A stretch of 15,742 nt of DNA from SKKY01 sp964622305. Its GTDB lineage: Bacteria > Bacillota > Peptococcia > Peptococcales > SKKY01. This document shows positions 14,524 through 15,742 of this stretch, in pieces. A program made the translations under genes and the position numbers. Position 1 is the first letter of the stretch; every line of letters starts with the position of its first letter. Below the pieces are notes generated by a model. The model was not told the DNA's origin and ran no database searches. It saw nothing but the letters and a program-made list of their open reading frames with translations. The stretch is from NCBI GenBank assembly GCA_964622305.1, contig CAZUPR010000033.1, positions 1 to 15,742 of the forward strand, read 5' to 3'.

Positions 14524-15402
14524 TCATCTTATATAAGTGGTCAGGCTGCCAAGTTCTTCTATTTCACAACGTACTATATCGCCAGGATTAAGGAATTTAT
14601 AGGGTTTAAAGCCTAAACCAACTCCTGCCGGTGTTCCTGTGAGAATAATATCCCCTTTTTGCAGGGTCAAACCCTTGGAAAGGTCACTAATAACTTCAGA
14701 AAGAGAGAAAATCATCTGCTTAGTATTAGAATCTTGTCTGAGCTCATCATTTACATAAGTTTTTAAATCCAGATTGTCAGGATTTTTTACCTGATCAGCT
14801 GTAAGAATGTAGGGTCCCATAGGTGCATAGCCATCTATGGATTTACCTTTAAACCATTGCCCATGTTTACGCTGGACATTTCTGGCAGAAATATCATTGG
14901 CAATAGTGTAACCAAAAACATAACTTATAGCATCTTCCTGGCTAATATTTTTGCCTTCCCTGCCGATAATAACAGCTAACTCCACCTCATAGTCCAGCAT
15001 TTTTGTTATGCTTTCATCATAGTCTATGGTGCCTGCCTCTTCCAGGGCTGGCCAGGCAATCTTTGAAAAATAAACAGGAAACTTTGGTAGTTCTGGTTCT
15101 TGACCATCCTTAAAGGATACCTCTTTGGCATGATCAATATAATTTAGTCCAAGACAAAAAAGGTTACGTCTGGGATATCTGATTGGAGCCATAATTTTCA
15201 CCTGGTCCAGAGTAAATTCCTGACCCTGACCAAGCTCCTCAAGCAAAGAGAAATCAGGTTTCTGACCAGCCGGGCTTGCCAGATCAATCAAATCCAGCAT
15301 CTGCAGCTGGCTGCCAGCCTCCTTTTTTATCTCTATGATTTTATCCTCTTTTAAAATACCAGTTTTGTATTCTTTTCCAGCTAAAAAAGTTACCAGTTTC
15401 AT
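14524..15402 (-). CDS. Fumarylacetoacetate hydrolase (FAH) family protein
   Basis: 292 residues. The C-terminal FAH fold (about 75-292) has the metal-binding Glu-x-Glu in LDYEVELAVIIGREG (E139, E141) and Asp170 in ANDISARNVQ. Further family signatures are NLFCLGLNYIDHAKE, KGKSIDGYAPMGPYI and GDIILTGTPAGVGLG. The shorter N-terminal domain (1-70) is the cap found in YcgM/FAHD1-like members. Such enzymes act on beta-diketo or 2-keto acids: hydrolysis, decarboxylation of oxaloacetate, or enol-keto tautomerisation. The exact substrate cannot be read from sequence. The start has AAGGA upstream, in a 13-nt gap after serA. No aromatic degradation genes are nearby, which argues for a central-metabolism or metabolite-repair role such as oxaloacetate handling. 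Confidence 0.9.
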   Translation of the reverse strand: MKLVTFLAGKEYKTGILKEDKIIEIKKEAGSQLQMLDLIDLASPAGQKPDFSLLEELGQGQEFTLDQVKIMAPIRYPRRNLFCLGLNYIDHAKEVSFKDGQEPELPKFPVYFSKIAWPALEEAGTIDYDESITKMLDYEVELAVIIGREGKNISQEDAISYVFGYTIANDISARNVQRKHGQWFKGKSIDGYAPMGPYILTADQVKNPDNLDLKTYVNDELRQDSNTKQMIFSLSEVISDLSKGLTLQKGDIILTGTPAGVGLGFKPYKFLNPGDIVRCEIEELGSLTTYIR

Positions 15403-15415
15403 ATAATCATTCCTT

Positions 15416-15742
15416 TTACATTATTACCAGCTTAGCCATAGTAATATTCTCAAGCTTAGAAATTTTTTCTAAGGACTCTTTACTGCAGGCATTATCAATT
15501 CCAACAACCATAAGCGCCTTTTTAGTTTCCAGGTCCCTGCCCACCTGCATGGTGGCAATGTTTATTTCTTCCTCTCCCAAAAGAGTACCTAATTTGCCAA
15601 TAACTCCCGGAACGTCCAGGTTCTTGATAAAGAGCATATACTTACTGGGGGCTAAATCCATGGAATAGCCATCGATTTCCAAAATTCTTGCTTCGCCCTT
15701 AGCATCTACATTACCGGCAATAGAAAACTTGCCAGTTTTTGT
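15416..15742 (-). CDS. serA: D-3-phosphoglycerate dehydrogenase, C-terminal fragment (ASB end and ACT domain)
   Basis: The reading frame is open to the right edge, giving 108 residues without a start; the TTG at 15682 is internal. The peptide starts in the end of the allosteric substrate-binding domain (SIAGNVDAKGEARILEIDGY). It continues into a C-terminal ACT domain, YMLFIKNLDVPGVIGKLGTL then EEINIATMQVGR. This layout is that of the long type of SerA, which makes 3-phosphohydroxypyruvate for serine synthesis and is usually inhibited by serine through the ACT domain. The catalytic domain lies outside the window, so another ACT protein is possible but less likely. The stop is 13 nt before the FAH gene, which suggests an operon. 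Confidence 0.88.
   Translation of the reverse strand, partial: TKTGKFSIAGNVDAKGEARILEIDGYSMDLAPSKYMLFIKNLDVPGVIGKLGTLLGEEEINIATMQVGRDLETKKALMVVGIDNACSKESLEKISKLENITMAKLVIM

Noticed and set aside
15416..15682. A separate small ACT-domain gene starting at TTG 15682
   Set aside because: The frame stays open upstream to the window edge and encodes residues typical of the SerA region before the ACT domain, so this is the end of a larger gene.
1..15742. CRISPR arrays, transposases, prophage or defence genes
   Set aside because: No direct repeat series, transposase or phage-like reading frame was found; genes are housekeeping or metabolic and tightly packed.

Overview
The window reads as a stretch of chromosome from a low-GC anaerobic bacterium of the Bacillota (Clostridia / Halanaerobia-like). 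Three things suggest this: strong AGGAGG ribosome binding sites, the gene order, and a pyruvate formate-lyase system beside a secreted protein with a stalk (copper amine oxidase N-like) domain. The order yicC-gmk-rpoZ-priA-def-fmt-rsmB-rlmN-stp is a classic Bacillota block, here with a DUF116 gene between fmt and rsmB and a divergent rqcH beside yicC. I cannot name a species; Halanaerobiales is only a guess. Almost all DNA is coding. No CRISPR array, tRNA, rRNA, insertion sequence or phage gene was seen.

Layout. (1) 1-8614, minus strand: the translation, nucleotide and replication-restart block, transcribed from yicC (8614) leftwards through gmk, rpoZ, priA, def, fmt, a DUF116 membrane Cys-rich protein, rsmB and rlmN to the first 26 codons of a PP2C phosphatase (stp) cut by the window edge. 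Most junctions overlap or touch, but an intrinsic terminator sits at the end of rpoZ. (2) 8615-8698: divergent intergenic region. (3) 8699-10438, plus strand: rqcH, the NFACT ribosome quality-control protein. (4) 10437-10475: one hairpin that can terminate both convergent genes and overlaps the last codons of pflA. (5) 10452-13583, minus strand: pflB-pflA with a promoter, a ZTP (pfl-motif) riboswitch and its terminator in the leader. (6) 13599-15742, minus strand: the 3' end of serA, an FAH-family gene and a secreted stalk-domain protein.

How the genes work together. The left block makes and matures proteins: Def and Fmt handle N-formyl-Met, RsmB and RlmN modify rRNA (RlmN also tRNA), YicC is an RNase, RqcH rescues stalled 50S subunits, PriA restarts forks, Gmk and omega serve nucleotide supply and RNA polymerase. 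The right block is central metabolism. PFL makes acetyl-CoA and formate, and formate can feed 10-formyl-THF. The riboswitch upstream of pflB fits this, because ZTP accumulates when 10-formyl-THF is short. SerA opens serine synthesis, the other one-carbon source.

No unknown defence or mobile system is evident. The most informative items are the riboswitch with its mutually exclusive terminator, two terminators that contain the stop codon of the gene they end, the DUF116 protein whose gene overlaps rsmB by 44 nt, and an acidic swap (Glu for Asp) at a functionally important position of RqcH.
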